A stretch of DNA of 64,000 bases from Antilocapra americana (GCA_007570785.1 ML662466.1:982772-1046771); one strand, 5' to 3'; shown: positions 44,364-56,335, counted from the stretch's first letter. Made by a program: numbers and translations. The notes: a model not told the origin generated them from the sequence alone.

Positions 44364-44829
44364 TGTTAGGTGGTTAAAATAGGAAATAGGAGTCCAAAAT
44401 GGCAATGGCTAAAAGATGGAGAAGGGAAAAACCCACAAAAATAGAACAAAGAAAGGTGTGACGACAAGAGTGAGGACCTCAGGTAGAACAAACAACACTC
44501 CTGGCTAATCCCGTTTACATAGGTCAGGCTGAGGAGGAGAATAAAAACTTATAAAAAGAAAGGCCAAAATGCTCTCACTCCCTTTTCTCTCTACTGTATG
44601 CTGGGGCATTCTTCACTTTGTGGCTTTAGTTCAACATGCGCTTATGCCTCGAGGATGGATTTTCCTGCTATTTTCTAAATAAAATAGAGCTATAACACTG
44701 ATTTGACTAAGAGCTATAATATGGTCTTTCCAAGAACCAAGAGCTGTGTCCCACTGAGGGCTTTAATGTCTGCCACCCCAAATCTTTGTTGTGATGAGAC
44801 AGAACCGAGGAGCATACACTTGCATGACA
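44364..44829 (+). promoter_or_regulatory. ERV 3' LTR
   Basis: It begins TGTTAGGTGG right after the purine tract. A TATA-like TATAAAAAG lies at 44,550-44,558, a polyadenylation signal AATAAA at 44,678-44,683, and the end is CA near 44,824-44,829. Length is ~465 bp. It is unrelated in sequence to the two solo LTRs at 14.4 and 21.1 kb. Confidence 0.78.
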
Positions 44830-45190
44830 AAATCATCTCATCCTGTCATCCCCTTTGCTCTGGCCCAAAATCTTATCAAGCATCAGAGTCTTTTCTAATG
44901 AGTCAGCTTTTTCTTTCTTTCTTTCTTTCTTTTCCTTTCTTTCTTTATTCTCTTTACATTATCGTATTGGTTTTGTCATACATTGACGTGGCAGATTCAT
45001 GTCAATATATGTCAAATGAGTCAGCTCTTCACATAAGGTGGCCAAAATATAGAATTTTCATCTTCAACATCAGACCTTCCAATGAAAACACAGAACTGAT
45101 CTCTTTATAGGATGGACTCATTGGATCTCCTTGCAGTCCAAGGGACTCTCAACAGTCTTCTCCAACACCGCAGTTCAAAAGCATCAATTC
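44830..45190 (-). mobile_element. Nested BovB, piece 2 (antisense), with a 106-bp L1 inside
   Basis: BovB continues ATCTCATCCTGTCATCCCCT, TCAGAGTCTTTTCTAATGAG, then after the small L1 TCAGCTCTTCACATAAGGTG to TTCAAAAGCATCAATTC. The next piece begins at about 45,645. Confidence 0.87.
44909..45014 (-). mobile_element. 106-bp L1 3' tail with 12-bp TSD
   Basis: AATGAGTCAGCT occurs at 44,897-44,908 and again at 45,015-45,026. Between them lie a T-rich (TTTC)n run and TATTGGTTTTGTCATACATT, the antisense L1 3' end. It is among the shortest L1 insertions one can recognise. Confidence 0.88.
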
Positions 45191-45644
45191 ATACACAATG
45201 GAATATTACCCAGCATTAAAAAAAATTCACTTGAATCAGTTCTACTCAGGTCGAGAGAACTGGAGCCTATTATCCAGAGCAAAGTAAGCCAGAAGGAAAA
45301 ACAACAATACAGTACACTAATGCATATATATGGAATCTAGAAAGACAGTAACGAGAACTCAGCATGCGAGACAGCAAAAGGAACGCAGATGTATAGAACA
45401 GACTCGTGGACTCTGTGGATGAGGGCAAGGGTGGGATGATATGGGAGAATGGCATTGAAACATGTTAATTATCATGTTATTATGATAATTATCGCCAGCC
45501 CAGGATTGATGCTAGGGGCTGGTGCACCGAGATTTCCCGAGGGGAGGGAGGAGGGAGGGAGGAGGGAGGGGGGTTCTGGAGGGAGAGCATATATAAACCC
45601 ATGGCGATTTCATGTCATTGTATGGCAAAACTAATAAAAAAACA
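45191..45644 (+). mobile_element. 5'-truncated L1 (~450 bp) inserted in BovB
   Basis: It starts in the last ORF2 codons (ATACACAATGGAATATTACC), keeps the 3' UTR with a G-rich run at 45,541-45,573, and ends GGCAAAACTAATAAAAAAAC. AAAAGCATCAATTC at 45,177-45,190 is repeated as ACATCAATTC at 45,644-45,653, the target duplication with worn left bases. It is co-linear with the L1 at 31,523-32,095 but shorter at its 5' end. Confidence 0.92.
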
Positions 45645-46449
45645 CATCAATTCTTCAGTTCTCAGCTCTTTTTATAGTCCAACTCTCACATCCTTATGTG
45701 ACTGCTGGAAAAACCATAGCCTTGACTAGACAGACATTTGTCAGCAAAGTAATGTCTCTGCTTTTTAATATGCTGGCTAGGTTGTTCATAATTTTCATTC
45801 CAAGGAGTAAGCATCTTACAATTTCATGGCTGCAATCATCATCCGCAGTGACTTTGGAGCCAAAAAAATAAATAAATAAAGTTTTTCATGTTTTACACTA
45901 TTTCTCCATCTATTTGACATGAAGCGATATAACCAAATGCCATATTCTTACTTTTATGAATGTTGAGCTTCAAGCCAACTTTTTCACTCTCCTCTTTCAC
46001 TTTCATCAAGAGGCTCTTCACTTTCTGCCATAAGGGTGTTGTCATCTGCATATCTGAGGTTATTGATATTTCTCCCAGCAATCTTGATTTCAGGTGGTTC
46101 TTCTTCAAGCCCAGAATTTCTCATAATGTACACTGCATACAAGATAAATAAGCAGGATGACAATATCCAGCCTTGATGTACTCAATTCCCTATTTGGAAC
46201 CAGTCTGTTGTTCCATGTCCAGTTCTAATTGTTGCATCCTGACCTGCATACAAGTTTTTTAACAGACAGGTCAGGTGGTCTGGTTTTCCAATCTCTTTCA
46301 GAATTTTCCACAGTTTATTGTTATCCACAGAGTCAAAGCCTTTGACATAGTCAATAAAACAGAAATAGATGTTTTTCTTGATCTCTCTTGCTTCTGTGAT
46401 AATACATCAGGTGTTGGCAATTTGATCTCTGGTTGCTCTGCCTTTTCTA
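45645..46449 (-). mobile_element. Nested BovB, piece 3 (antisense)
   Basis: Continues from CATCAATTCTTCAGTTCTCA to CTCTGCCTTTTCTA, where L1-B enters. A - strand frame at 46,108-45,893 reads the palm end of the BovB reverse transcriptase, and the catalytic YADD codons near 46,050 are intact (sense TATGCAGATGAC). Confidence 0.88.
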
Positions 46450-46810
46450 TCTTTTTTTTTCGTTTTTAATGTAATTATTGATTTATTTATTTTCTTCACA
46501 CTATCATGTTGGTTTTGCCATACATTGACATGAATCCACCAAGGGTATACATGCATTCCCCTTCAAAAACTCCCCTCCCACCTCCTTCCTGATACCATCT
46601 CTGGGTCATCCCTGTGCACTAGCCCTGAGCACCCTGTATCTAGCATCGAATGTGGTCTGGCGAATGATTTCCCATATGATAATTTACATATTTCAATGTC
46701 GTTCTCCCATATCATGCCACCCTTGCCGTCTCCCATAGAGTTCAAAAGACTGTCCTATACATCTGCATCTCTTATGCTGTCTCGCATACAGGATTATTGT
46801 TACCATCTCT

Positions 46811-49800
46811 CTAAATTCCATAAATATGCATAAGTATACTGTATTGTTCTTTTTCTTTCTGGCTTATTTCACTCTGTTTAATAGGCTCCAGTTTTGTCCA
46901 CCTCAGTAGAACTGATTCAAATGTATTCTTTTTAATGGCTGAGTAATATTCCATTGTGTATGTGTACCATGGCTTTCTTACCCATTCTTCTGTTGTTGGA
47001 CATCTAGGTTGATTCCATGTCCTGGCTACTGTAAACAGTGTAGTGATGAACATTGGGGTACACGTGTCTCTTTCAATTCTGGTTTCCTCGGAATGTATGC
47101 CCAGCAGTGGAATCGCTGGGTCATATGGCAGTTTTATTTTCAGTTTTCTAAGGAATCTCGATACTGTTGTCCATAGAGGCTGTACTAGTTTGCATTCCCA
47201 CTAACAGTGTAAGAGGGTTCCTTTTTCCCCACATCCTCTCCAACATTTATTGCTTTTAGATTTTTGGATGGCAGTCATTCTGACTGGTGTAAAGTGGTAC
47301 CTCATTGTGGCTTTGATTTGCATTTCTGTGATAATGAGTGATGCTGAGCATCTTTTCATGTGTTTGTTAGCCATTTGTATGTCTTCTTTGGAGATATGTC
47401 TGTTTAGTTCTTTGGCCCATTTTTTGATTGGGTCACTTATTTTTCTGGAATTGAGGTGCAAGTGTTGCTTGTATATTTTTGAGATTAATCTTTTGTCTGT
47501 TGCTTCATTTATTATTTTCTTCCATTCTGAAGGCTGCCTTTTCACATTGCTTTTAGTTTCTTTTATTGTGCAGAATCTTTTAACCTTAATTAGGTCCCAC
47601 TTGTCTATTTTTGTTTTTATTTCCAATATTCTGGGAGGTAGGTCATAGAGGATTCTGCTTTGGTTTATGTCGGAGAGTGTTTTACCTATGTTTTCTTCTA
47701 GGAGTTTTGTAGTTTCTGGCCTTATGTTTAGGTCTTTGATCCATTTTAAGTTTATTTTTGTGTATGGTATTAGAAAGTGTTCTAGTTTCATTCTTTTACA
47801 AGTGGCTGTCCAGTTTTCCCAGCACCACTTGTTAAAGAACTTGTCTTTTCTCCATTGTATATTTTTGCCTCCTTTGTCAAAGGTAAGGTGTCCATAGGTG
47901 CATGGCTTTATTGCTGGGCTTTCTATTTTGTTCCATTGATCTATATTTCTGTCTTTGGGCCAGGACCATACTGTCTTGATGACTGTGACTTTGTAGTATA
48001 GCCTGAAGTCAGGCAGGTTGATTCCTCCAATTTCATTCTTCTTTCTCAAAATTGCTTTCACTATTTGAAGTTTTTTTGTATTTCCATACAAATTGTGAAA
48101 TTATTTGTTCTAGTTCTCTGAAAAAGACCTCTGCTAGCTTGATAGGAATTACATTGAATCTACAGATTGCTCTAGGTAGTATACTCATTTTCACTATATT
48201 GATTCTTCCAGTCCATGAGCATAGTCTATTTCTCAATGCATTTGTGTCCTCTTTGATTTCTTCCATCAGCGTTTTATAGTTTTCTATATATAGGTCTTTT
48301 ATTTCCTAGGAAGATATACTCCTAACTATTTTATTCTTTTTGTTTCAATGGTGAATGGAATTGTTTCCTTAATTTCTCTTTCTGTTTTCTCATTGTTAAT
48401 CTAAAGGAATGCAAGAGATTTCTGTGTGTTGATTTTATATCCTTCAACTTTACTATATTCACTGATTATCTCTAGTAATTTTCTGGTCGAGTCTTAGGAT
48501 TTTCTATTTCGAGGATTATGCGTCTGAAAACAGTGAGAGTTTTACTTCTTCTTTTCCAATTTGGATTCATTTTATTTCTTTTTCTGCTCTGATTGCTGTG
48601 GCCAAGACTTCCAAAACTATACTGAAAAGTAGTGGTGAGAGTGGGCACCCTTATCTTGTTCCTGACTTTAGGGGAAATATTTTCAGTTTTTCACCATTGA
48701 GAATAATATTTGCTGTGGATTTGTCATATATAGCTTTTATTGTTTTGAGATATTTTCCTTCTATATCTGCTTTTTGGAGTTTTTTTTAATATTATTATAA
48801 ATGGATGTTGAATTTTGTCAAAGGCTTTCTCTGCACTTATTAAGATAATCATGTGGTTTTTGTTTTCCAATTTGTTAATGTGGTGTATTACATTGATTGG
48901 TTTGTGGATATTGAAGAATCCTTGCATCCCTAAGATAAAGCTTACTTGGTCATGATGTATGATCTTTTTGATGTGTTGTTGGGTTCTATTTTCTAGAATG
49001 TTTTTAAGGATTTTTGCATCTATGTTCATTAGTGATATTGGCCTGTAGCTTTCTTTTTTGTGGCATCTTTGTCAGGTTTTGGTACTAGGGTGATGGTGGC
49101 CTCATAGAATGAGTTTGGAAGTTTAATGTCCTCTGCAATTTTCTGAAAGATTTTGAGTAGAATAGGTGTTATCTCTTCTCTAAATTTTTGTAGAATTCAG
49201 CTGTGAAGCCGTCTGGTATAGGCTTTTGTTTGTTGGAAGATTTCTGATTACAGTTTCAATTTCTGTGCTTATGGTGGGTCTGTTAAGATTATCCATCTCT
49301 TCTTGGTTCAATTTTGGAAAGTTGTACTTTTCTAAGAATTTGTCCATTTCTTCCAAGTTGTCCAGTTTATTTGCATATAGTTGCTGCTAATAGTTTCTTA
49401 TGATCCTTAGTATTTTTGTGTTTTCTGTTTTGATTTCTCCTTTTTCAGTTCTAATATTGTTGATTTGGTTTTTCTCTTTTTGTTTCTTAATGACTCTGAC
49501 TAATGGTTTGTCAATTTCATTTATCTTCTCAAAGAACCAGCTTTTAACTTTGTTGATTTTTGCTATGATGTCTTTTCTTTCTTTTGCATTTATTTCTGCC
49601 CTTATTTTTAAGATTTCTTTCCTTCTACTAACCCTGGGGTTCTGAATTTCTTCCTTTTCTAGTTGCTTTAGGTGTAAACTTGGGTTATTTATTTGACTTT
49701 TTCCTTGTTTCCTGAGGTAAGCCTGTATTGCTATGAACCTTCCCCTTAGCACTGCTTTTACAGTGTCCCAGAGGTTTGGAGTTGTTGTGTTTTCATTTTC

Positions 49801-50623
49801 ATTCATTTCTATGCATATTTTGATTTCGTTTTTAATTTCTTCTGTGATTTGTTGGTATTCAAGAGTGTGTTGTTTAGTGTCCATATGTTGTCATTTTTAA
49901 ATGTGTTTCGCCTATAGTTGACAGTTAATCTCCCTGCATTGTGGTCAGAAAAGATGCTTGGAAAGACTTCAATTTTTTTGAATATACCAAGGCTAGATTT
50001 ATGGCCCAGGATGTGACCTATTCTGAAGAAGATCCAGTGTGGACTTGAGAAAAAGATGAAATTTATTGTTTTGAGGTGAAATGTCCTATAGATATCAATT
50101 AAGTCTAACTGGTCTGTTGTATCATTAAAGTTTGTGTTTCCATGTTAATTTTCTGTTTAGTTCTATCCATCAGTGTGAGTGGGGTATTAAATTTTCTCAC
50201 TATTATTGTGTTATTGTTAATTACCCCTTTCATACTTGTTACCATTTGCCTTACATATTTTGGTGCTCCTATGTTAGTTGCATATATATTTGTAATTTTT
50301 ATCTCTTCTTAATAGATTGATCCTTTGATCATTATGTAATATCCATCTTTATCTCTTTTCACAGCCTTTATTTTAAAGTCTAATTTATCTGGTATAAGTA
50401 TTGCTACTCCTGCTTTCTTTCTGTCTCCATTTGCATGGAATATCTTTTTCTGGATGTTAACTTTCAGTTTGTATGTGTCCCTTGTTTCCAGGTGGGTCTC
50501 TTGTAGACAACATATATAGAAGTCTTGTTTTTGTCTCCCATCAGCCAATCTTGGTTTTTTAATTAGGGCATTCAACCCATTTACATTTAAGGTAATTATT
50601 AATAAGCATGATCCCATTGCCAT
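46811..50623 (-). pseudogene. L1-B ORF2 (endonuclease + reverse transcriptase), decayed
   Basis: Read on the - strand from 50,623. The endonuclease N-terminus has TLNVNGLN and LQETHLE, both catalytic-site motifs, and KKAGVAILIPDKLDF (50,623-50,309). The inter-domain part is at 49,884-49,387. The palm has AFDKIQHPF near 48,800. The FADD position near 48,520 reads FSDA followed by a stop, so the active site is destroyed. A 296-residue open part at 48,091-47,201 holds the thumb and C-terminal Cys-rich segment ([14 protein letters not shown]). The C-terminal 80 residues end at 46,811 in MHIYGI. Multiple frameshifts and stops are present. Confidence 0.9.
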
Positions 50624-50679
50624 TTACTTTATTATTTTGGGTTCAAGATTATACACCCTTATCCTTGTTTCCTATCTAG

Positions 50680-51599
50680 GGAAGATTCTTTAGCCTTTGT
50701 TGGAGCGCTGGTTTGGTGTTACTGAATTCTGTCAGCTTTTGCTTTTCTGTAAAGCTTTTGATTTCTCCTTCAAATTTGAATGATCCTGGCTGCCTACAGT
50801 AATCAGGGTTGTAGATTATTTTCTTTCATGACTTTAAGTATGTTCTGCCATTCCTTTCTGGCTGCAGTATTTCTATTGAGAGATCAGCTGTTATCCTTAT
50901 GGGATTCCCCTTGTGTGTTATTTGTTGTTTTTCCCTTGATGCTTTTAATATTTGCTCTTTGTGTTTGTTCTTTGTTAATTTGATTAATATGTGCGTTGGA
51001 GGGTTCCTCCTTGGATTCATCCTGTTTGGGACTCTCTGGGTTTCTTGGACTTGGGTGATTATTTCCTCTCCCATCTTAGGAAAATTTTCAACTATTATCT
51101 CCTCAAGTATTCTCTGATTGTCTTTCTTTTTGTCTTTTTCTCCTGGGACTCCTAGGATTCAAATGTTGGTGCATTTAACATTGTCCCAGAGGTCTCTAAG
51201 ATTGTCCTCATTTCTTTTATTTATTGTTTTGGTTATTTTTCTTCTCTGTTTTATTTATTTCTACCATTCTGTCTTCTACCTCACTTATCCTGTCTTCTTT
51301 CTCTGTTATTCTACTGTTAGGTCCCTCCAGAGTGTTTTTGATCTAACTTATTGCATTATTCTTTGCATTTTGACTCTTTTTCATTTCTACTAAGTCCTTG
51401 TTAAACCTTTCTTGCATCTTCTTAATCTTCGTCTCCAGGTTAACTGCAACTCCAATTTATTTTCAAGATTTTGGATCATTTTCACCATCATTATTCTAAA
51501 TTCTTTATCAGGTAGATTTCTTATCTCCTCCTCTTTTGTTTGATTTACAGAGAATTTATCCTGTCCCTTTACCTGCTGGGTATTTATCTGCCTTTTCAT
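50680..51599 (-). pseudogene. L1-B ORF1, decayed
   Basis: The start is at 51,599 (MKRQINTQQVKGQDK, then EEEIRNLPDKEFRIM), the usual ORF1 N-terminus before the coiled coil. The RNA-binding C-terminal domain is open at 51,074-50,826 (QETQRVPNRMNPRRN, ILIKLTKNKHKEQILKASR, then GNPIRITADLS). The ~920-bp span equals a normal ORF1 of ~305 codons, but frameshifts and a deletion in the coiled-coil part break it. Confidence 0.85.
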
Positions 51600-54138
51600 C
51601 TTGTTTATATTGCTGTGTTACCTCTTTATTGTGGAGGTTCCTCACTGTGGGTGGGGTTGGATGGAAGCTTTGTCAAAGCTTCCTGGTTGGGAAAGCTTAT
51701 GTTAGTGTTCTGGTGGGTGGATCTGGATTTTATTTTTCTCTCTGGTGAGCTATGAAGTGTCCAGTAATGGGTTTTGAGATGTAAGTGGGCTTGGTGTGAC
51801 TCTGGGCAGCCTGTGTATTGAAGCTCCAGGCTAGGTTCCTGTGTCACTGGAGAATTTGCATGGTATATCTTACTCTGTACCTTGCTGGTCCTTAGGTGGT
51901 GCTTGGTTTCAGTATTGGTATGGAGGTGTTTAATGAGCTCCTATTGATTAATTAACTCCTGGATTCAGGAGTTCTCTTGTATTCTCAGGATTTGGACTTA
52001 GGCCTCCTGTCTCTTGTTTTCAGCCTTGTTCTTACAGTAGCCCCAGGACTCCTCCACCTATACAGCACTGATAATAGAACATCTAGGTTATTGTGTCTCC
52101 ATAGTGAGTGATACCCAGAGAGGTACACAGAGTTGCATGGAGTGGAGAAATGAGGAGAGAGAGACAGAAGTGACCAAAAGAAGAAGAGAGGACTCAAATG
52201 GTGAGAGAGTGAGTTAGCTAGTGATCACTTCCCTATGTGCTCTTTACAATCTGGATCCCTCAGAGATGTTCAGAGTTATACTGAGAAGAGAAGAGGGAGG
52301 AAGGAGACAGAAGTGTCCAGGGGGATAAAAGATGGAATCAGATGGATAGAGACAGATCCAGCCAGTAGTCAATTATCTAAGTGTTGTTCACAACTCGTAA
52401 CACTCAAAGAGATTCACATAGTTGGGTAGAGAAGAAAAAGTGGAGGGGTTGATAGAGCTGACCTGGTGCAAAAAAAGGTGGAGAGAGCAAAAGTTCGAGA
52501 GAGCACTCGAGCCAGTGACCTAACTCCCAAGGAAAAATGGGTACTGAAGATTGGGTTCTTAAAGAAATAAAGTTGATACCAAATACTGAGAAGCAAAAGT
52601 TAAAAGTCCAGAGTAAAGGTTAGATTCTCAAAAATACAATTACAAAAAGAAAATAAGAAAAGAAAAATAAAAAAGGAAGAAAGAAGAGAAAAAACAAACA
52701 AGCGAACAACAACAGCAACAAAAAACAGAGTCACTGAAATTCTTACATATATATATGAAGCTTACATAAAAAATAGGGTTTTTTTATGAAAAAATTGAAG
52801 GAGTTACAGAGCACTTAATAAAAAATAAAAAAGATTAAAAAATTAAAAATAGTAATAAAAAAGTTTTAAAAATTTTAAATATGGTAAAAATATATCTAGG
52901 GCTTTCTCTGGAGCTGTTGCATACAGTGGGTCAGTTCATTTTCAGATAGTTCCTTGGTCTCGCTTGTACTTCTCAAGGTCTATAGGCTCCTTCCTATGTA
53001 GTCGGTGCTAACTGCAGGGATTTAATCTGTCACTCCTGTCAGTTCCAAAGTGGTTCCCTCTGATTATTTTAGTGTCTTCTGTTTACTGGTCTCTTCAGTG
53101 TCTATTTCCGCCCTGACACAAGAGGAGCAGTGATGGGCACTTTTTTAGGTTCACTTGTTCATTCGTGCTGTGGGTAGGGAGGAACACTGCAAACAAATAT
53201 CACTGGCATGTGCTAACAGTAACTCAGCCATTCTGGGATTTGTTTACCCGCCCACACTGCTCAGGCTCTCAGTCGCTCTGCTCGGAGCAGCCTGAGGCGG
53301 GCCTCTGAGGCTATGTGCACTTCCCAGGTCCCAGCAGCTTGGCACAGTTGGGGGCCATGACTTCTCCTCTCTCCCATCCCAGCCACCCAGTTTTCTCAGT
53401 GTGCAACTGGGCGTGCCTTCTCAGACACCGCATTGATCTCTGGTGGTGTCTGTCCAGAATCCCAAGAAGTCTTGGTTAGCAGAATTCTGCCCATGGTTTG
53501 GTACCGGATGCCTTGCTGGGGCCTCAATTGCACCTGCCGGTCTCTGGCAGGGGCTGGGCTGATCCACAGCCCACAACCAACGAGCTGCACACAGCCGACT
53601 AGTTCCTCACAGCCTGTGTGCAGGTCTGGCAGTGGCTCTTTGTGGGAAACCTATTCTGCAGTCTAGATTGCTGTCTCCAAAGTGGCGGAGTCTGCCCCTC
53701 CCTGAACAGCCTGTGCACTTACTAGTGGGGGATGGGGCTCCTGGCCACCTCTCCACTGGGAATTGCAGTTAGGTACGTGATCTGTGGGGTTTAATTATTT
53801 ATATATTTTCCCTCCCACTTATTTTGCCCTCTGAGACTCTCCACAGATCTGCTGGAGAGAATGATTCCTGTTGTTTGGAAACCTCTCTCTTTTTTGAGAC
53901 TCTCTTCCTAGGATGGATCTCCATCCCTACCTTCTTTGCCTCTCTTTTTACTTTACATATTTTGTCCTATCTTCTTTTGAAAGCAATGGGCTGCCTTTCT
54001 GGGTGCCTGATGTCCTCTGCCAGCATTCAGAAGTTGTTTTGTCGAGTTTGCTCGGCTTTTAAATGTCCTTTTGGTGTATTTGTTGGGGAGAAAGCGGTCT
54101 CTCCATCCTATTCCTCTGCCATCTTAGTTCCCACCCCT
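51600..54138 (-). promoter_or_regulatory. L1-B 5' UTR (internal promoter region)
   Basis: 2.5 kb upstream of ORF1. It has two ~150-bp tandem blocks (52,085-52,230 and 52,250-52,440) and an A-rich stretch (52,640-52,880) that is missing from L1-A. The GC-rich part at 53,270-53,760 and the GCCATCTTAG 5' end follow. Promoter function is known for L1 5' UTRs in general. No assay or motif here proves it for this copy. Confidence 0.75.
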
Positions 54139-55166
54139 CTCTGCCTTTTCTAAAACCATCTTGGACATCTGGAAATTCACAGTTCACGTACTGCTGAAGC
54201 CTGGCTTGGAGAATTTTTAACATTATTTTATTAGCGTATGATATGAGTGCAGTTATGTGATATTTTGAGCATTTTTTGGCATTTCATTTCTTTGGGATTG
54301 GGCTGAAAACATCTTTTCCAGTCCTGTGGCCATTGCTGAGTTTTCCAGATTTGCTGGCATATTGAGTGCAGCACTTTCACTTTTAGTATTTGAAATAGCT
54401 CACCTGGAATTCCATCATCTCCACTAGCTTTGTTTGATGTGATGCTCTCTAAGACACACTTGACTTCACATTCCAGGATGTCTGCCTCTAGGTGAGTGGT
54501 CACACCATCATGATTAACTGGGTCATGAAGATCTTTTTGTATAGTTCTTCAGTGTATTCTTGACACCTCTTCTTAATATCTTCTGTCCTTTATCAATCCC
54601 ATCTTTGCATGAAATTTTCCCTTGGTATCTCTAATTTTCTTGAAGAGATCCTTAGTCTTTCCCATTACATTGTTTTCCTCTATTTCTTTGCATTGATTAC
54701 TGAAGAAGTCTTTCTTATCTTTCCTTGCTATTCTTGGGAAATCTGCATTCAGTTGGGTATACCCAACTTTTCTTTTCTTTCATTTTCTCCTTTGTGATTC
54801 ACTTCTCTCTTTTCACAGCTATTTGTAAGGCCTCCTCAAACAACCATTTTTATTTTTTGCATTTATTTTTCTTGGGGATAGTCTTGATTCCTATTACCTG
54901 TACAATGTCACAAACCTCTGTCCGTAGTTCATCAGGCACCCTTAAATCTATTTCTCACTTCCACTGTATAATAATAAAAGATTTGATTTAGGTCATACCT
55001 GAGTGGTTTAGTGGAGTGGTTTTCCCCACTTTCTTCAATTTAAGTCTGAATTTGGCAATAAGGAGTTCATGATCTGAGCCACAGTCAGCTCCCAGTCTTG
55101 TTTTTTGCTGACTGTATAGAGCTTCTCTATCTTTGGCTGCAAAGAATATAACCAATCTGATTATCT
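54139..55166 (-). mobile_element. Nested BovB, piece 4 (antisense)
   Basis: Continues CTCTGCCTTTTCTAAAACCA through TGGCATATTGAGTGCAGCAC and CTTGGTATCTCTAATTTTCT to TTGGCTGCAAAGAATATAAC near 55,155, where homology stops. This is the truncated 5' side of the BovB. A - strand frame at 54,503-54,231 shows the linker ahead of the reverse transcriptase. The four pieces together make ~2.2 kb of one BovB. Confidence 0.88.
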
Positions 55167-56114
55167 CTGAGGTCTGCATATGTTATCTTTTGAACTAAGA
55201 TGAGAAACATTTACTCCTCTCAGAGTGCAGGACTGTCCCAGTAAACTAGCTCCTTTCTTACTCTTTCCAGTTAGAGTTGTAAAAATTTGCCACACGGTGT
55301 GAGGCTATTGCTTTTCTGAGCCTCTCTTTTCTTTGCCTGCAGCCTGTTTAGTTTTCTCCCTCCATTAATTACCTGTGAAGGAAGATGAAAGACATTCTGG
55401 ATAGTAAAGCTAGAAAAAGACATCTGAAAATGAAATTTATGTAGCCAGAAGCTTCCTTGCAAGAATTTTGAGAAACTCTGAGGTACCTAGAGTTTTACAA
55501 TCTCTTTATTCCTGAGGTGTGATGGATTAATCCATTTAATGCTTCAATTTGTCAGCAATTATCATCAAGTCAACACCTTTTGCCTTTTTGTCACCCATGG
55601 ATTTTTTTTCCTCATTAATTATCTGAATCATCAGAAGGTTTGTTTTACAAATAACTTTCTGGGTTTTCATTAATATTTGTTATTCCATAAGAGTATTTAC
55701 TGTTTTCTCCTGTTGGAAGAATATTTGAAATTCATCAGTTATTTAGAGGCTCTTGTACTCTTTTCTCTGATCTGAAGTTGTCCATGATGAGTCTAGATCT
55801 GTCCTAAATCACAGGAGGAGGAGAGACAAGTTTATACTATCTCTTCATTCAACAGCTTGCCCTAGAGGCTCTGTGATGTTCACAATAGCAACTGCAAGGA
55901 TTTCTGGTACCTGAGTAGGTGTGATTAAACACTAATAAGCTGTCTTGGATGGTGATGATGATGATGGGGGCAGGGAAGGCTCCTGCAACATTCAGAAGCC
56001 CTGGAAGGAGTGGACTGAAGCCTGTTGCTCTAGGACATGGTGATGTCCACCATGGGAGAACCTTAGATGACTTCAGTCCCTCTGACAGGCTCAGAGCAAT
56101 ATGTGTTCACTGGT
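55167..56114. other. 0.9 kb with no recognised gene or repeat
   Basis: No named repeat or gene is seen. There is a short TGGTGATGATGATGATGG run at 55,949-55,966. At about 56,080 it enters the flank that is duplicated with the SINE at 56,555. Confidence 0.35.
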
Positions 56115-56335
56115 CCCTGTTATGGCTTTTCTGGTGATTCATATGGTAAAGAATCTGCCCGCAATGCAAGAGTTCCAGTTTGGTCTCTGGGTTAGGAAGA
56201 TCCCCTGGAAAAGAGAATGGCAACCAACTCGAGTATCCTTGACTGGAGAAGCCCATGGACAGAAAAGAAGCTTGTGGGCTAGAATCCATGGGGTTGCAAA
56301 GAGTCAGATATGACCAAGTGCCTAACACAGACACA
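56115..56335 (+). mobile_element. Bov-tA SINE
   Basis: TGGCTTTTCTGGTGATTCAT head, AGGAAGATCCCCTGGAAAAG and a 'gttgcaaagagtcagatatgac' tail, running into the (CA)n tract. Confidence 0.87.

Larger units (their letters stand above)
41640..44829 (+). mobile_element. Gamma-type (class I) ERV, 5' part missing
   Basis: A + strand provirus remnant of ~3.2 kb. It holds the RNase H end of pol, integrase, a very short possible env end, and a 3' LTR. The 5' LTR, gag, protease and reverse transcriptase are absent. It interrupts a BovB without a clear target duplication: the host reads ...CTATCCAA on the left and ATCATCTCATCC on the right. It is described only as a decayed genomic relic. Confidence 0.85.
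46450..54138 (-). mobile_element. Full-length bovine-type L1, antisense (L1-B), 14-bp TSD
   Basis: A 7,689-bp element from the poly-T tail at 46,451 to the 5' end GCCATCTTAGTTCCCACC (54,118-54,136). CTCTGCCTTTTCTA is found at 46,436-46,449 and 54,139-54,152, a perfect target-site duplication, and the host BovB resumes without loss. It has a 3' UTR, ORF2 (46,811-50,623), ORF1 (about 50,680-51,599) and a ~2.5 kb 5' UTR with an A-rich stretch at 52,640-52,880. Confidence 0.96.
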
